A stretch of 64,000 bases of DNA from Enterocloster clostridioformis. Lineage in GTDB: Bacteria; Bacillota; Clostridia; Lachnospirales; Lachnospiraceae. Shown piece by piece: positions 9,145-17,486 of the stretch. Made by a program: the position numbers and the translations under genes. Location of the stretch: assembly GCF_020297485.1 (NCBI RefSeq), contig NZ_JAIWZC010000001.1, forward strand, positions 4,836,001 to 4,900,000. The letters run 5' to 3'. The notes beneath the pieces are model-generated. The model made no database searches, was not told where the DNA came from, and saw nothing but the letters and a program-made list of their open reading frames with translations. Positions within the stretch are counted from its first letter, which is position 1, and each line of letters begins with the position of its first letter.

Positions 9145-9466
9145 ACAGCGCAAAAGAAAGATAACGGTCCACCGGGTGGCCAGCGCGGTAGGGGTTAAGG
9201 ATATATATCTGTGCAGCCTGTTTCAGAGACACATACAGACCACCCCATGCGCCTGTACACCAGTATGCGGATGAATTATGCGTGCAGGATGCTGCGTCAT
9301 ATCGCTATGGATTGTTTCGTTTAAAAACAAACATGCGGGTATAAGCATAAAAACTGAATCATTGGTGAAAAACGTTCTGTTTTGGAACGAAATATGGATA
9401 AGACTCAGTTGTCTTTGACGCCCATTCTCTATAAAATAGTAGATATTTTAAATGGGAGGTCTTAAT
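9145..9466 (+). promoter_or_regulatory. Intergenic control region with two GTTY-N7-RAAC sites and a promoter
   Basis: There is no gene in this stretch. Two inverted repeats of the same geometry are visible: GTTT-N7-AAAC at 9314-9328 (outer arms TTGTTT/AAACAA, 9312-9330) and GTTC-N7-GAAC at 9374-9388 (arms CGTTC/GAACG). They match the repeats before the operon at 14117. A sigma-70 style promoter follows: TTGTCT at 9409-9414, 17-base spacer, TAAAAT at 9432-9437. The repeats sit upstream of the -35 box, a layout that fits activation by the PrpR-like regulator encoded at 12124-13899. The assignment is inference from shared sites. Confidence 0.6.
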
Positions 9467-10453
9467 ATGTATGTTCCGCCAAAAGTAAAACCCCTGTGTC
9501 CGCCTGAGGAGCGGCCGCGCTTTGAAGATGTGCCATACGCCAGGGTTACGCTGGATAACGGGCAGGCTTATACCCTCAAACTGGATATTTATCAGTCACC
9601 TGAACAGAACACCCCCGGGCCCTGCATCATCTATATTTTCGGCGGCGGTTTTCTATGGGGTGAGTACAAACAGGTTACCCAGAAGGCTGTCTATTGCCGG
9701 GATCTGGTGCGCTTGACAAAGGAGGGCTACACGGTGGTCTGCCCAGACTATAGGCTGGTGAGCCAGTCCATTTTTCCTGCCTGCATTCATGATGTCAAGG
9801 GCGTGGTCCGCTTTCTGAAGGCCAACGGGGAGAAGTACAACATCGATCCAAACCGCATCGGCGCCCTGGGCAATTCCGCCGGGGGCTGCCTGGCTTCCAT
9901 GCTGGCCCTCAGCGCAAACTGCAGGGAGCTGGAGGGGGAGGTGGGCGGCAACCTGGAGTACGACAGCTCCATCAAGGCTGCGGCCATCTTCTATGCGCCC
10001 GCGGATCTGTGTCAGAGTATCCGCACCAGCGCAGCCGCCCTGTCCGGCCCTCCAAAAGATCTGATCGGGACGGAGATCGAGAACGTGGGCAACGACAACG
10101 CCGGCATCATCCCGGCTCTGATCGTGGGCTACACCGGCCCGGGGCGGAGCCTTTTTACCTTAAACCAGGTTCTGGAGCGCAATGATCCCGGGGACCCGGA
10201 CTGGCATTTTATCGAGCTGACTAGGAAGTGCAGCCCGGTTACCTACGCCGGCGCGGACTGTCCGCCGGTGGCGATCTTCCAGGGCGGCCGCGATACCATT
10301 GTGGACCCGGATCAGAGCGAGATTCTGTACCACGCCTTGGTGAAGGCGGGAGCGGACGCCACCTTTGTGGCCTGCTCCGGCGGCGGGCACGGTCCCTCCC
10401 TGGGGGAGGAGATCGACCAGTTTGCCTACAATTTTCTGAAAAAAAGGCTGTGA
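9467..10453 (+). CDS. Alpha/beta-hydrolase (carboxylesterase/HSL-like)
   Basis: This 328-residue alpha/beta-hydrolase has an oxyanion-hole segment IIYIFGGGFLWGE, the nucleophile elbow GNSAGG (Ser about 143), the acid in FQGGRDTIVDPDQSE and the catalytic histidine in GGGHGPSLGEE. It is similar to bacterial acetyl-esterases/BD-FAE-like lipase-esterases. No signal peptide is present, so it acts in the cytoplasm on a small imported ester. The start at ATG 9467 follows GGGAGG at 7-base spacing; the ATG at 9452 overlaps it. It is the first gene after the operator region and is followed after 15 bases by a second hydrolase. Confidence 0.92.
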   Translation: MYVPPKVKPLCPPEERPRFEDVPYARVTLDNGQAYTLKLDIYQSPEQNTPGPCIIYIFGGGFLWGEYKQVTQKAVYCRDLVRLTKEGYTVVCPDYRLVSQSIFPACIHDVKGVVRFLKANGEKYNIDPNRIGALGNSAGGCLASMLALSANCRELEGEVGGNLEYDSSIKAAAIFYAPADLCQSIRTSAAALSGPPKDLIGTEIENVGNDNAGIIPALIVGYTGPGRSLFTLNQVLERNDPGDPDWHFIELTRKCSPVTYAGADCPPVAIFQGGRDTIVDPDQSEILYHALVKAGADATFVACSGGGHGPSLGEEIDQFAYNFLKKRL

Positions 10454-10468
10454 CAGGAGGGGGAAACC

Positions 10469-12127
10469 ATGAAAGAGGCCAACGGATTTTACATGTATGT
10501 GTCCACCAGGGCCTGCTATGACCCGGCCAAAACAATTTTCGTCTTCGCACCCGGGGAGATGGCGGCGGACTTGTCCCTGGCGGAGCAGTTTGCCCGGCAG
10601 TCAGGCTGGCAGGCGTTGTCCGAATACGATGGGGCGGTGCTGATTCTCCCTCTGGCTCCGGAGGGATGGAACGCACAGTCCCATTCCCTGCCGGGCTTAA
10701 TTTATGACCGGGTTTGCGGCCAGGTGGGGAGCCGCAACGGCAAGAGTCTGTTTGGCCGGGAAGGAAAGCTCTGGTGCTGGGAGACCATGCTCTACCTGGT
10801 TGGGTATGAGGACGGGGCGGTATTTGCCGGAAATTGTGCGGTGGCGGAACCGAACCGCTTTGCCGCGGCTGCTCTGATCGGGGGAGCACCGGATGACTAT
10901 TCGGCAGGGGCGTTTCCCTCCAGCCATTGGCTGGTGCGCCATGTGAGCAGTGACTACGCGAAACGCAACGATCAGATTCCCAGCAGCCTCTGGCTGATCG
11001 GCGCACCCGAGACGGCTGTCCGGCAGGCTCTGGAATATTTCGGAAGATCGGGCGGCCTTGGCCGGCTGCCCGGACAGGTATCCATGGGAGCGCTGAAGGC
11101 CAGCTGCTATGAGAATGAGGCCAACCCGGCTCAGCGTCTGCTGCTGTCAAAGGAGACCGGGATCACCGGCCTATCCCTGGCCCACACCATTCTCGAGGAA
11201 TATTTTGAGCACACCATCCGATGGAAGGACGGGCCGGACGGGACTTTGGGCTTGCATCTGGGGCGCAGCGGATTTTACCAGACCCCACGGTTTGTCCACC
11301 ATTCGGTCACAGTGGGCTGTCTGGAATATGCCTGTTCCCTCCATTTCCCTGACGGCTGTCCGGCGGACAGGGTGAAAGGGCTGCCGATTCTGTTCAGTGT
11401 ACATGGCAGAGGGGAGCCGGTATGGCTCTTCGCTGAAAAGAACGGATGGGACGTGCTGGCGGACGAGACTCGGGCCTTTGTCCTGGTGTGCCCGGACTCC
11501 CCGGGAAACATCTGGCAGCTGGAGCGGGACGGACAGGTCTTTGGGGCCATGATTGACCGGCTTTGCGCGGATTACGGCCTGGACCGTACCAGGGTATATC
11601 TGACCGGATTCTCCAACGGTGGCGCCATCACAAGGGAGGTGGGGACCGCTTTTCCCGAACTGTTTGCAGCCATTGCCCCCAGCAACGCCCCTGTCGACGC
11701 GCCAGGACTGGCGGCGGACAGCCCTGTCTCGCCGGGACTGCTTCGCTCCGGGTATGAGCTGCCCTACTGGGTGTGCGTGGGGGACAATGACCCCGCAGCG
11801 GGCACGGATGTGGACGAACAGCTGGAGGTCATGCTGGCGGTCAATGGCTGCCAGGCACGGGCCGGCGCCGGTTTTACCACCCGCTTTGCGCCCGATGAAA
11901 TCCGCACCGGTGAGAACTATTACACCTCCGCCCGCGGATATGCCCAGGGGGAGCGGTTCAGAACTCTGGTCTACTGTGGACGGGACGGGCTGCCGCGGGT
12001 GGGATACACCGTGATGAAGAATATGCCCCACGGGGCGATCTGCGAGCAGAGCCGGGCCACCTGGGAGTTTCTGCGGCATTTTCGCCGGCCTGCAGGCAGC
12101 AGGCAAATTGAATATCTGCCGGATTAA
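10469..12127 (+). CDS. PHB-depolymerase/feruloyl-esterase-like alpha/beta-hydrolase with N-terminal extension
   Basis: This 552-residue protein has its recognisable hydrolase in the second half: LFSVHGRGEPVWLF, FVLVCPDSPG, the nucleophile elbow YLTGFSNGGAITREV and a late histidine in MKNMPHGAICEQ, as in the LpqC/PHB-depolymerase esterase family. The first about 260 residues have a hydrolase-like flavour (TIFVFAPGEMAADL, AAALIGGAPDDYS) but no clear catalytic elbow, so they may be a degenerate duplicate domain. No signal peptide is seen, which points to intracellular ester hydrolysis. It ends in a 4-base convergent stop-codon overlap with the regulator gene. Feruloyl or acyl ester substrates are a guess. 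Confidence 0.85.
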   Translation: MKEANGFYMYVSTRACYDPAKTIFVFAPGEMAADLSLAEQFARQSGWQALSEYDGAVLILPLAPEGWNAQSHSLPGLIYDRVCGQVGSRNGKSLFGREGKLWCWETMLYLVGYEDGAVFAGNCAVAEPNRFAAAALIGGAPDDYSAGAFPSSHWLVRHVSSDYAKRNDQIPSSLWLIGAPETAVRQALEYFGRSGGLGRLPGQVSMGALKASCYENEANPAQRLLLSKETGITGLSLAHTILEEYFEHTIRWKDGPDGTLGLHLGRSGFYQTPRFVHHSVTVGCLEYACSLHFPDGCPADRVKGLPILFSVHGRGEPVWLFAEKNGWDVLADETRAFVLVCPDSPGNIWQLERDGQVFGAMIDRLCADYGLDRTRVYLTGFSNGGAITREVGTAFPELFAAIAPSNAPVDAPGLAADSPVSPGLLRSGYELPYWVCVGDNDPAAGTDVDEQLEVMLAVNGCQARAGAGFTTRFAPDEIRTGENYYTSARGYAQGERFRTLVYCGRDGLPRVGYTVMKNMPHGAICEQSRATWEFLRHFRRPAGSRQIEYLPD

Positions 12128-13899
12128 TCGGTTTCATTTAAATATCTCCACAGGGTTGTCCGTCCAATGCCAAGTCTTTTGGCAGCCAGTGTCTGGTTGC
12201 CGCCGCATTGGGAGAGGACAACCTTTACAATTTCCCGGGTCATTTCGCCAAGAGGCCGGTTGTAGTCAAACAGGTCGGCGGTGGTGGGCACATACTGCCG
12301 CTTCTCCTTCTCGATGACCTCAAACACCGTGTCACGCTGAATGTAAGCGGTGGAAGTGAGCATGACCAGCTCCGCCAATACCCGCTTTAACTGCATGAAA
12401 TTGTCCGGCCACTGGTAGCTCATGAGCAGGGCCAGAGCCTCGGGGGTAAACCCTACGATCTGTTTGGACATCTCCACATTCATGGCGTTCAGATACAGGT
12501 TGGAGGAACCCTGAATATCGTCGGTCAGTTCCCGAAGCGGCGGCATGTAGACGGTGGTGCAGGGCAGATAGTCGATAAAGTTTCTGGACGGATCCGGCAG
12601 GTCCCGATCCAGTGTTTGGGAGCAGGAGAGAATAATTCTATTCCGCTTGTGGGCATTTGTGTCCACCAGAAAGGACAGTAGCTGCTCCTGCTGATGTCTG
12701 GACAGTGCCTGGAGGTTGCTGATAAAAATGGTGTTGTTCTTGTCGTTGAGGGGCGAATTGTAATTGCTGATGATATAGTTCCACGTCCGCTCGTTAAGCA
12801 CCTGGCAGTCGATGGTGATATAAGGATATCTCTGCATGGAGCTCTCCAGATAGAGTTTGGCGGCCAGCTGGTTTTTTCCGGAGCCACGCTCACCCAGAAT
12901 CATCACCGGAAGCGTGGTCTGGTTGATCATACGGATTTTCTCTTCCATCAGCCTTGCGCTGGAGGTCAGGGAATAAAAGCTGCTGGAATACATGACGGAG
13001 ACTTCTGTACAGGTGGAAAAGCGGATACCGTGCTTGCTTCCGCCCACCGGAAACGGATTCTGCTCCAGGCAGAAGATATAGCAGGGTTCCTCCAGGAACG
13101 TGGTTTCCTCTGCCGAGATGGAATAGAGCCTATTTTCAATCATGTGAAAGGCTTTGGCCGACATGGAGTGAGGGGACTCAGCCAGCTTTTTTAAATATCC
13201 GGTGACGGACGAGATGTTTTTCTCATTGTAGGTGGAAAACAGGATAGAGCCGTCCTGTTTCATGATGACTGTTTTCATGCCCTGCATATCCAGGGCCCTG
13301 GTGAACAGGCGGCTGCGGGCTTTTGTCTCTGCCAACACCCGGCACATATTGATGGAATAATCGATGGCGATATCGATGCTTTCCGGCCCGGACAGGATCA
13401 GGATGGGCTCCACCCCCGCTTCCCGTGCCATCATCTCGGTGATCACATCGCACAGGATAAAATTGCAGCCTCCGGCCTTGAGCTCTTTTAAGACAGGGTC
13501 CAGTTCGTCCGGGCTGTGGATGGTAATGATGTTCATGCGATAATTCATCATCTCGCAGAGCACATGGGCCGGCTGAGTGACAGTGGGGTAACCCACCACG
13601 GCGTATGCCTCCGTCAGGTTTCCCACCAGCAGGATCGCGCGCAGGATGTCATTGATGGACAGAGTGATCTCAATGACGGGTATGGAAGCGATTTTCCGGA
13701 TCAGCTCGGCGGTCCCGCCCCGGGAGATCAGGATATCAAAGCCCTCGTTCATATGCTGCAGGGCCAGCTGGGCCCCGTCCTCCAGGTTTCCCGTGTAGAC
13801 AACCATTTCTATATCTTCGTATTTTGCCGCCTCTGTGACCATGGCGTTTTTTAAATTCTCATAGGGCGCAATTCCCAGTATCCGATATTTTCTTTCCAT
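12124..13899 (-). CDS. PrpR-N / AAA+ / Fis-type transcription regulator lacking the sigma-54 loop
   Basis: This 591-residue regulator has an N-terminal PrpR sensor domain (NEGFDILISRGGTAELI, PVIEITLSINDILRAI), a middle PAS-like region, an AAA+ domain with Walker A GERGSGKN, and a C-terminal Fis helix-turn-helix (GNQTLAAKRLGIGRTTLWRYL). The GAFTGA loop that contacts sigma-54 is absent from the expected place after the DCQVLNE segment, so sigma-54 activation is unlikely; this fits the sigma-70 type promoters nearby. Start at 13899 was chosen because GGAAAGGGG is 9 bases upstream; ATG 13905 is possible. It lies between the two operons it probably controls, and has the inverted repeats in its own upstream region. 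Confidence 0.9.
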   Translation of the reverse strand: MERKYRILGIAPYENLKNAMVTEAAKYEDIEMVVYTGNLEDGAQLALQHMNEGFDILISRGGTAELIRKIASIPVIEITLSINDILRAILLVGNLTEAYAVVGYPTVTQPAHVLCEMMNYRMNIITIHSPDELDPVLKELKAGGCNFILCDVITEMMAREAGVEPILILSGPESIDIAIDYSINMCRVLAETKARSRLFTRALDMQGMKTVIMKQDGSILFSTYNEKNISSVTGYLKKLAESPHSMSAKAFHMIENRLYSISAEETTFLEEPCYIFCLEQNPFPVGGSKHGIRFSTCTEVSVMYSSSFYSLTSSARLMEEKIRMINQTTLPVMILGERGSGKNQLAAKLYLESSMQRYPYITIDCQVLNERTWNYIISNYNSPLNDKNNTIFISNLQALSRHQQEQLLSFLVDTNAHKRNRIILSCSQTLDRDLPDPSRNFIDYLPCTTVYMPPLRELTDDIQGSSNLYLNAMNVEMSKQIVGFTPEALALLMSYQWPDNFMQLKRVLAELVMLTSTAYIQRDTVFEVIEKEKRQYVPTTADLFDYNRPLGEMTREIVKVVLSQCGGNQTLAAKRLGIGRTTLWRYLNETD

Positions 13900-13933
13900 A
13901 AACATGTTCCCCTTTCCCAAATGACGGTTTAAA

Positions 13934-14093
13934 CTGTTTCATTATGAAAATATAGTACCATAAAGAGAAAATATATACAATAATGTTTCAAAAAAGAACA
14001 AAAAACAAACTGTTTTTATTTGAAACCTTTTGCGAAAAGCGATATCCTATAACTACAGAAAGCGATCAAATAAAATGTTCCAAATTGAAACAT
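13934..14093. promoter_or_regulatory. Array of four GTTY-N7-RAAC inverted repeats (probable operators)
   Basis: Four copies of one inverted repeat lie between the regulator and the kinase gene: 13936-13950 (contains a perfect 13-base TTTCATTATGAAA), 13985-13999 (GTTT-N7-GAAC), 14012-14026 (GTTT-N7-AAAC) and 14077-14091 (GTTC-N7-AAAC inside the 19-base near-palindrome 14075-14093). Centres are 49, 27 and 65 bases apart. A possible -10 TATAAC at 14048-14053 has only a poor -35, as expected for an activated promoter. The same repeat occurs twice before 9467. Binding by the PrpR-like protein is inferred. Confidence 0.65.
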
Positions 14094-14116
14094 AAAAGAC
14101 AGCAGGAGGTGAAACA

Positions 14117-15379
14117 GTGACTGAATTGATGATCATCGCGGATGATTTCACAGGCGCTCTGGACGCGGGGGTTCATTTCGCGGAGAGAGGGATCGGAACC
14201 AGAGTGATTGTCAGCCTGGACCATGACAGAAGCTGGGAGGAAGGGATCAGGTCCGGGGAGACCACGGTGCTGGTCATTGACGCAGAGACCAGACATGTGT
14301 CCCCGGACCAGGCGTACCGCAAGGTGTTCGCAATTGCAAAGGACGCCAGGGAGGCGGGAATTCCCTATATTTACAAGAAAACGGATTCAGCGCTTCGGGG
14401 AAACATTGGCAGTGAGCTGGAGGCCGCCTACCGCGCGGCCGGTGAACCATTCCTAAGTTTTGTCCCCGCCTTGCCGCAGATGAATCGGATTACCAGAGGC
14501 GGCAGGCAGTATATCGACGGAGTGCCGGTCAGCAAGAGCGTGTTCGGCCGGGATCCCTTTGAGCCGGTCACCAAGGATTTGGTGAAGGATATTATCCGCC
14601 TGCAAAGCGAAATTCCTGTCATTGAGACTCACGGCGAGGCGCAGCCGGGCCCGGGGCAAGCGGGAATCGTGGTGTACGACGCAACAACCGAGGCGGATAT
14701 CAGGAGAATTGGAGCGGATTTAACCGTAACAGGGCAGAACCGCCTGATGGCGGGATGTGCGGGGTTTGCGGCGATTCTGCCTGATCTTCTGGGCCTGAAG
14801 CGCCAGGAGCCGGAGACGGCGGCGCTGGAGCGCAGATTGTTTGTGATCTGCGGCAGCGTGAATCCGATTACCAGGAGGCAGCTTGACTGGGGAGAGAGGG
14901 TGGGGTATCCGCGAATCTACATGGCGGCTGAGGAAAAGCTGAATCCGGAGTTCTGGAAGTCGGAGCAGGGAGCCGGCCTGACGCGCCGGCTGACACAGGA
15001 GAGCAGTGAAAATGACTGCGTGATTCTGGACACCAACGACCGTGAGGGCGAGCGGAACACTCTGGAGTACGCCAGGGAATTGGGCATGGACACCGGGCAG
15101 GTGCGCAGCAGAATCCCGGAAACGTTGGGCATTATTTTGAAGAATATGCTGGATTGCGGGCTCCATGCCGTTATACTGATGACAGGGGGAGATACGCTTC
15201 TGGGATTTATGAAGGAGATCCGGCAGTGGGAGCTGCAGCCGATCCGGCAGATCCGGCCGGGCTGCGTGCTGACAAAGCTGTACTACTGCGGCCGGGAACA
15301 TCACATCATCACCAAATCCGGCGGTTTCGGGGAAGAGAACCTGCTGTCGGAGTTAACGGAAGAATTAAAAGGAAAATAG
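14117..15379 (+). CDS. Four-carbon acid sugar kinase, DUF1537 family
   Basis: This 420-residue protein has both DUF1537 domains: the N-terminal sugar-acid domain (IIADDFTGALDAG, YKKTDSALRGNIGSE, VPALPQMNRITRGG) and the C-terminal nucleotide domain (CGSVNPITRRQ, LMTGGDTLLGFM, KSGGFGEENLL). The family phosphorylates D-threonate, D-erythronate or 3-oxo-tetronates at C4. It starts with GTG behind AGGAGGTG at 14104-14111. It is the first gene of a six- to seven-gene operon downstream of the operator array. Co-occurrence with the PdxA2 gene at 17487 matches the known D-threonate/D-erythronate route, kinase then oxidative decarboxylation to dihydroxyacetone phosphate. Confidence 0.93.
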   Translation: MTELMIIADDFTGALDAGVHFAERGIGTRVIVSLDHDRSWEEGIRSGETTVLVIDAETRHVSPDQAYRKVFAIAKDAREAGIPYIYKKTDSALRGNIGSELEAAYRAAGEPFLSFVPALPQMNRITRGGRQYIDGVPVSKSVFGRDPFEPVTKDLVKDIIRLQSEIPVIETHGEAQPGPGQAGIVVYDATTEADIRRIGADLTVTGQNRLMAGCAGFAAILPDLLGLKRQEPETAALERRLFVICGSVNPITRRQLDWGERVGYPRIYMAAEEKLNPEFWKSEQGAGLTRRLTQESSENDCVILDTNDREGERNTLEYARELGMDTGQVRSRIPETLGIILKNMLDCGLHAVILMTGGDTLLGFMKEIRQWELQPIRQIRPGCVLTKLYYCGREHHIITKSGGFGEENLLSELTEELKGK

Positions 15380-15396
15380 AGTGAAAGGCGAAGAAA

Positions 15397-16557
15397 ATGG
15401 GATATCAGATTAAAATTCCATCCTGCGTGTATGCGGGTGTGGGAAGTATCGAGGAAATTGGGACGATTTTAAAGCAGGAGTCGTCAAAGAAGGCTCTGGT
15501 ATTTACTGATAAGGGAGTGGCCGGAGCCGGGCTTTTGGATAAGCTGACGGCCGTGCTGGAGCGTACAGGCGTGGAATACAAGGTGTTCGACGGGCTGAAT
15601 CCGGAACCCGCTTACACCGATGTGGAGAAGGTTGTGGAGCAGATGAACCGGGAAGATGGAGACATCATTATCGCTATCGGCGGCGGCAGCGTCATGGACG
15701 CGGCCAAGCTCTGCTCCCTGTTAAAAGGCTCCTCCTGCACTGTGACGGACCTTCTGACGGATCCGCTGTTGGCGTCAAAGCAGATGAAAACCATCATGAT
15801 CCCTACCACCTGCGGGACCGGCTCCGAGGCAACCTGTAATGCCATCGTAGCGATCCCGGAGGAACAGTCCAAAAAGGGCATTGTGAATGCGGAGATGATA
15901 CCGGATTACGTAATCCTGGACGCACAGATGATCGCGGGCCTTCCGGCCTCCATCGTGGCAGCTACAGGCGTGGATGCCCTGGCCCATGTGGTGGAGTGCT
16001 TCACCTCAAAGAAAGCGACTCCCTTAAGCGACACGTACGCGGCGGCAGGCGCAAAGCTGATCTTCAGGAATATTGAGGAGGCGTACAAAAATCCCGGTGA
16101 CATGGAGGCCAGAAGCAACATGATGCTGGGCGCCTTTTACGGCGGAGTGGCCATTACCGGCAGCGGCACAACCGCGGTCCACGCCTTAAGCTATCCCCTG
16201 GGCGGAAAATACCATATCCCCCACGGCGTGTCCAACGCAATCCTGTTCGCCCATGTGATGGCGTTCAATAAGGACGCCTGCGCCGGCCGGCTGGGGGTAC
16301 TCTGCGACGCGGTATATCCGGAGCGCGCGGCTCTTGGAACAGAGGAGAAGGCGGATTACATGATCGGGCGGATCGCCGCAATCGTTGAGAACACGGAGAT
16401 TCCCATCCATTTAAATGCTTTTGGTGTGAAAATGGAGGACCTGGATTTCCTGGTGGATGCAGGCAGTAAACAGCAGAGACTGCTGGTGAACAACAGGAAG
16501 AAGCTGAGTCTGGAGGACATTCGCACCATTTATTTAAAAGTGTTGAAGGAGGAGTAG
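15397..16557 (+). CDS. Iron-dependent (group III) alcohol dehydrogenase
   Basis: This 386-residue protein is a full-length Fe-ADH: NAD-binding GGGSVMDAAKL, PTTCGTGSEAT, and the metal ligands in GVDALAHVVECF (Asp, His), VHALSYPLGGKYHIPHG (two His). Family members interconvert alcohols and aldehydes or reduce keto acids with NAD(P)H. The ribosome site is weak (AAAGGCG about 10 bases before the ATG), and the gene starts 17 bases after the kinase stop. In a C4 sugar-acid operon it could oxidise a hydroxyl of the acid or dispose of the aldehyde from the aldolase encoded next; neither role is demonstrated. Confidence 0.92.
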   Translation: MGYQIKIPSCVYAGVGSIEEIGTILKQESSKKALVFTDKGVAGAGLLDKLTAVLERTGVEYKVFDGLNPEPAYTDVEKVVEQMNREDGDIIIAIGGGSVMDAAKLCSLLKGSSCTVTDLLTDPLLASKQMKTIMIPTTCGTGSEATCNAIVAIPEEQSKKGIVNAEMIPDYVILDAQMIAGLPASIVAATGVDALAHVVECFTSKKATPLSDTYAAAGAKLIFRNIEEAYKNPGDMEARSNMMLGAFYGGVAITGSGTTAVHALSYPLGGKYHIPHGVSNAILFAHVMAFNKDACAGRLGVLCDAVYPERAALGTEEKADYMIGRIAAIVENTEIPIHLNAFGVKMEDLDFLVDAGSKQQRLLVNNRKKLSLEDIRTIYLKVLKEE

Positions 16558-16560
16558 AAA

Positions 16561-17460
16561 GTGACTGAGATCAAGGGAATTATCGCGGCAATGCAGACCG
16601 CCATGCATGAGGACGGCAGTATCAATGAGGCGGAGCAGCGCAGACAGATCAACCGGCAGATCGCCGCAGGCGTGGACGCAGTGTTCTGTCTGGGGACCAA
16701 CGGCGAGTTTTACATCATGTCCATGGAGGAGAAGATCCGTGTGATGGAGATTTTTGTGGACGAGGTAAAGGGCCGCGTTCCGGTGTACGCCGGCACCGGC
16801 TGTATCGGCACGGAGGAGACGGTGGCTTTGTCCAGAAAGGCCCGGGAAATCGGCGTGGATGTACTCTCGGTAATCACGCCCTACTTCGCGGCGATCAGCC
16901 AGGAGGAGCTGTATCAGCACTACGCCCAGGTGGCAAGTTCGGTGGACATTCCGGTGGTGATGTACAACATTCCGGCGAGAACAGGCGCCTCCCTGGCACC
17001 GGCCACTGTAAAGCGCCTGGCGGGTGAGTTCGCCAACATTGCCGGAGTGAAGGATTCCAGCGGCAATTTTAACAATATACTGCAGTATATCCAGGAAACG
17101 GAGGGCATGGACTTTTCGGTTCTCTCCGGCAACGACGCTCTGATCCTGTGGACTCTTTTAGCAGGCGGCAAGGGCGGCATTACAGCCATCGCCAACATCC
17201 TTCCCACCGTCATGGTGGACATCTACCAGAACTATTTAAAAGGCGATATGGAGAAGGCCAGGGAAGCGCAGAACGCCATTTCCAGGATCCGTGAGTGCTT
17301 CAAATACGGCAATCCCAACTCCGTTGTCAAGTGTGCGACCAATCTGATCGGCCAGCCGGTGGGACCGTGCCGCAAGCCCTTCGGCATCCTGCCCCAGGAT
17401 GCGGTGGAGGCGATTAGGGAAACTATTGACAACTACTATGGGGAGTATAAAAACAAATAA
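16561..17460 (+). CDS. DapA-family lyase/aldolase (dihydrodipicolinate synthase-like)
   Basis: This 299-residue protein is a complete DapA/NAL-superfamily barrel with LGTNGEFY, the catalytic tyrosine in VVMYNIPARTG, and the Schiff-base lysine in IAGVKDSSGN, plus the C-terminal helical domain that the chimera at 7156 lacks. The GTG start lies 3 bases after the dehydrogenase stop, with GGAGGAG overlapping that gene's end, so translation is coupled. The operon context argues for a 2-keto-3-deoxy sugar-acid or 4-hydroxy-2-oxo acid aldolase rather than lysine synthesis; this is inference. It shows what the shortened barrel at 7156 should look like. Confidence 0.92.
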   Translation: MTEIKGIIAAMQTAMHEDGSINEAEQRRQINRQIAAGVDAVFCLGTNGEFYIMSMEEKIRVMEIFVDEVKGRVPVYAGTGCIGTEETVALSRKAREIGVDVLSVITPYFAAISQEELYQHYAQVASSVDIPVVMYNIPARTGASLAPATVKRLAGEFANIAGVKDSSGNFNNILQYIQETEGMDFSVLSGNDALILWTLLAGGKGGITAIANILPTVMVDIYQNYLKGDMEKAREAQNAISRIRECFKYGNPNSVVKCATNLIGQPVGPCRKPFGILPQDAVEAIRETIDNYYGEYKNK

Positions 17461-17486
17461 CCGTGCAGGAAAGGGGAATGGCATCT

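Noticed and set aside
9145..9466. Sigma-54 (-24/-12) promoter for the esterase operon
   Set aside because: No TGGCAC-N5-TTGC element was found, and the regulator lacks GAFTGA; a sigma-70 promoter fits better.
10239..12106. Two long minus-strand open frames of about 300 codons each
   Set aside because: Both are GC-driven shadows of the two esterase genes and lack motifs.
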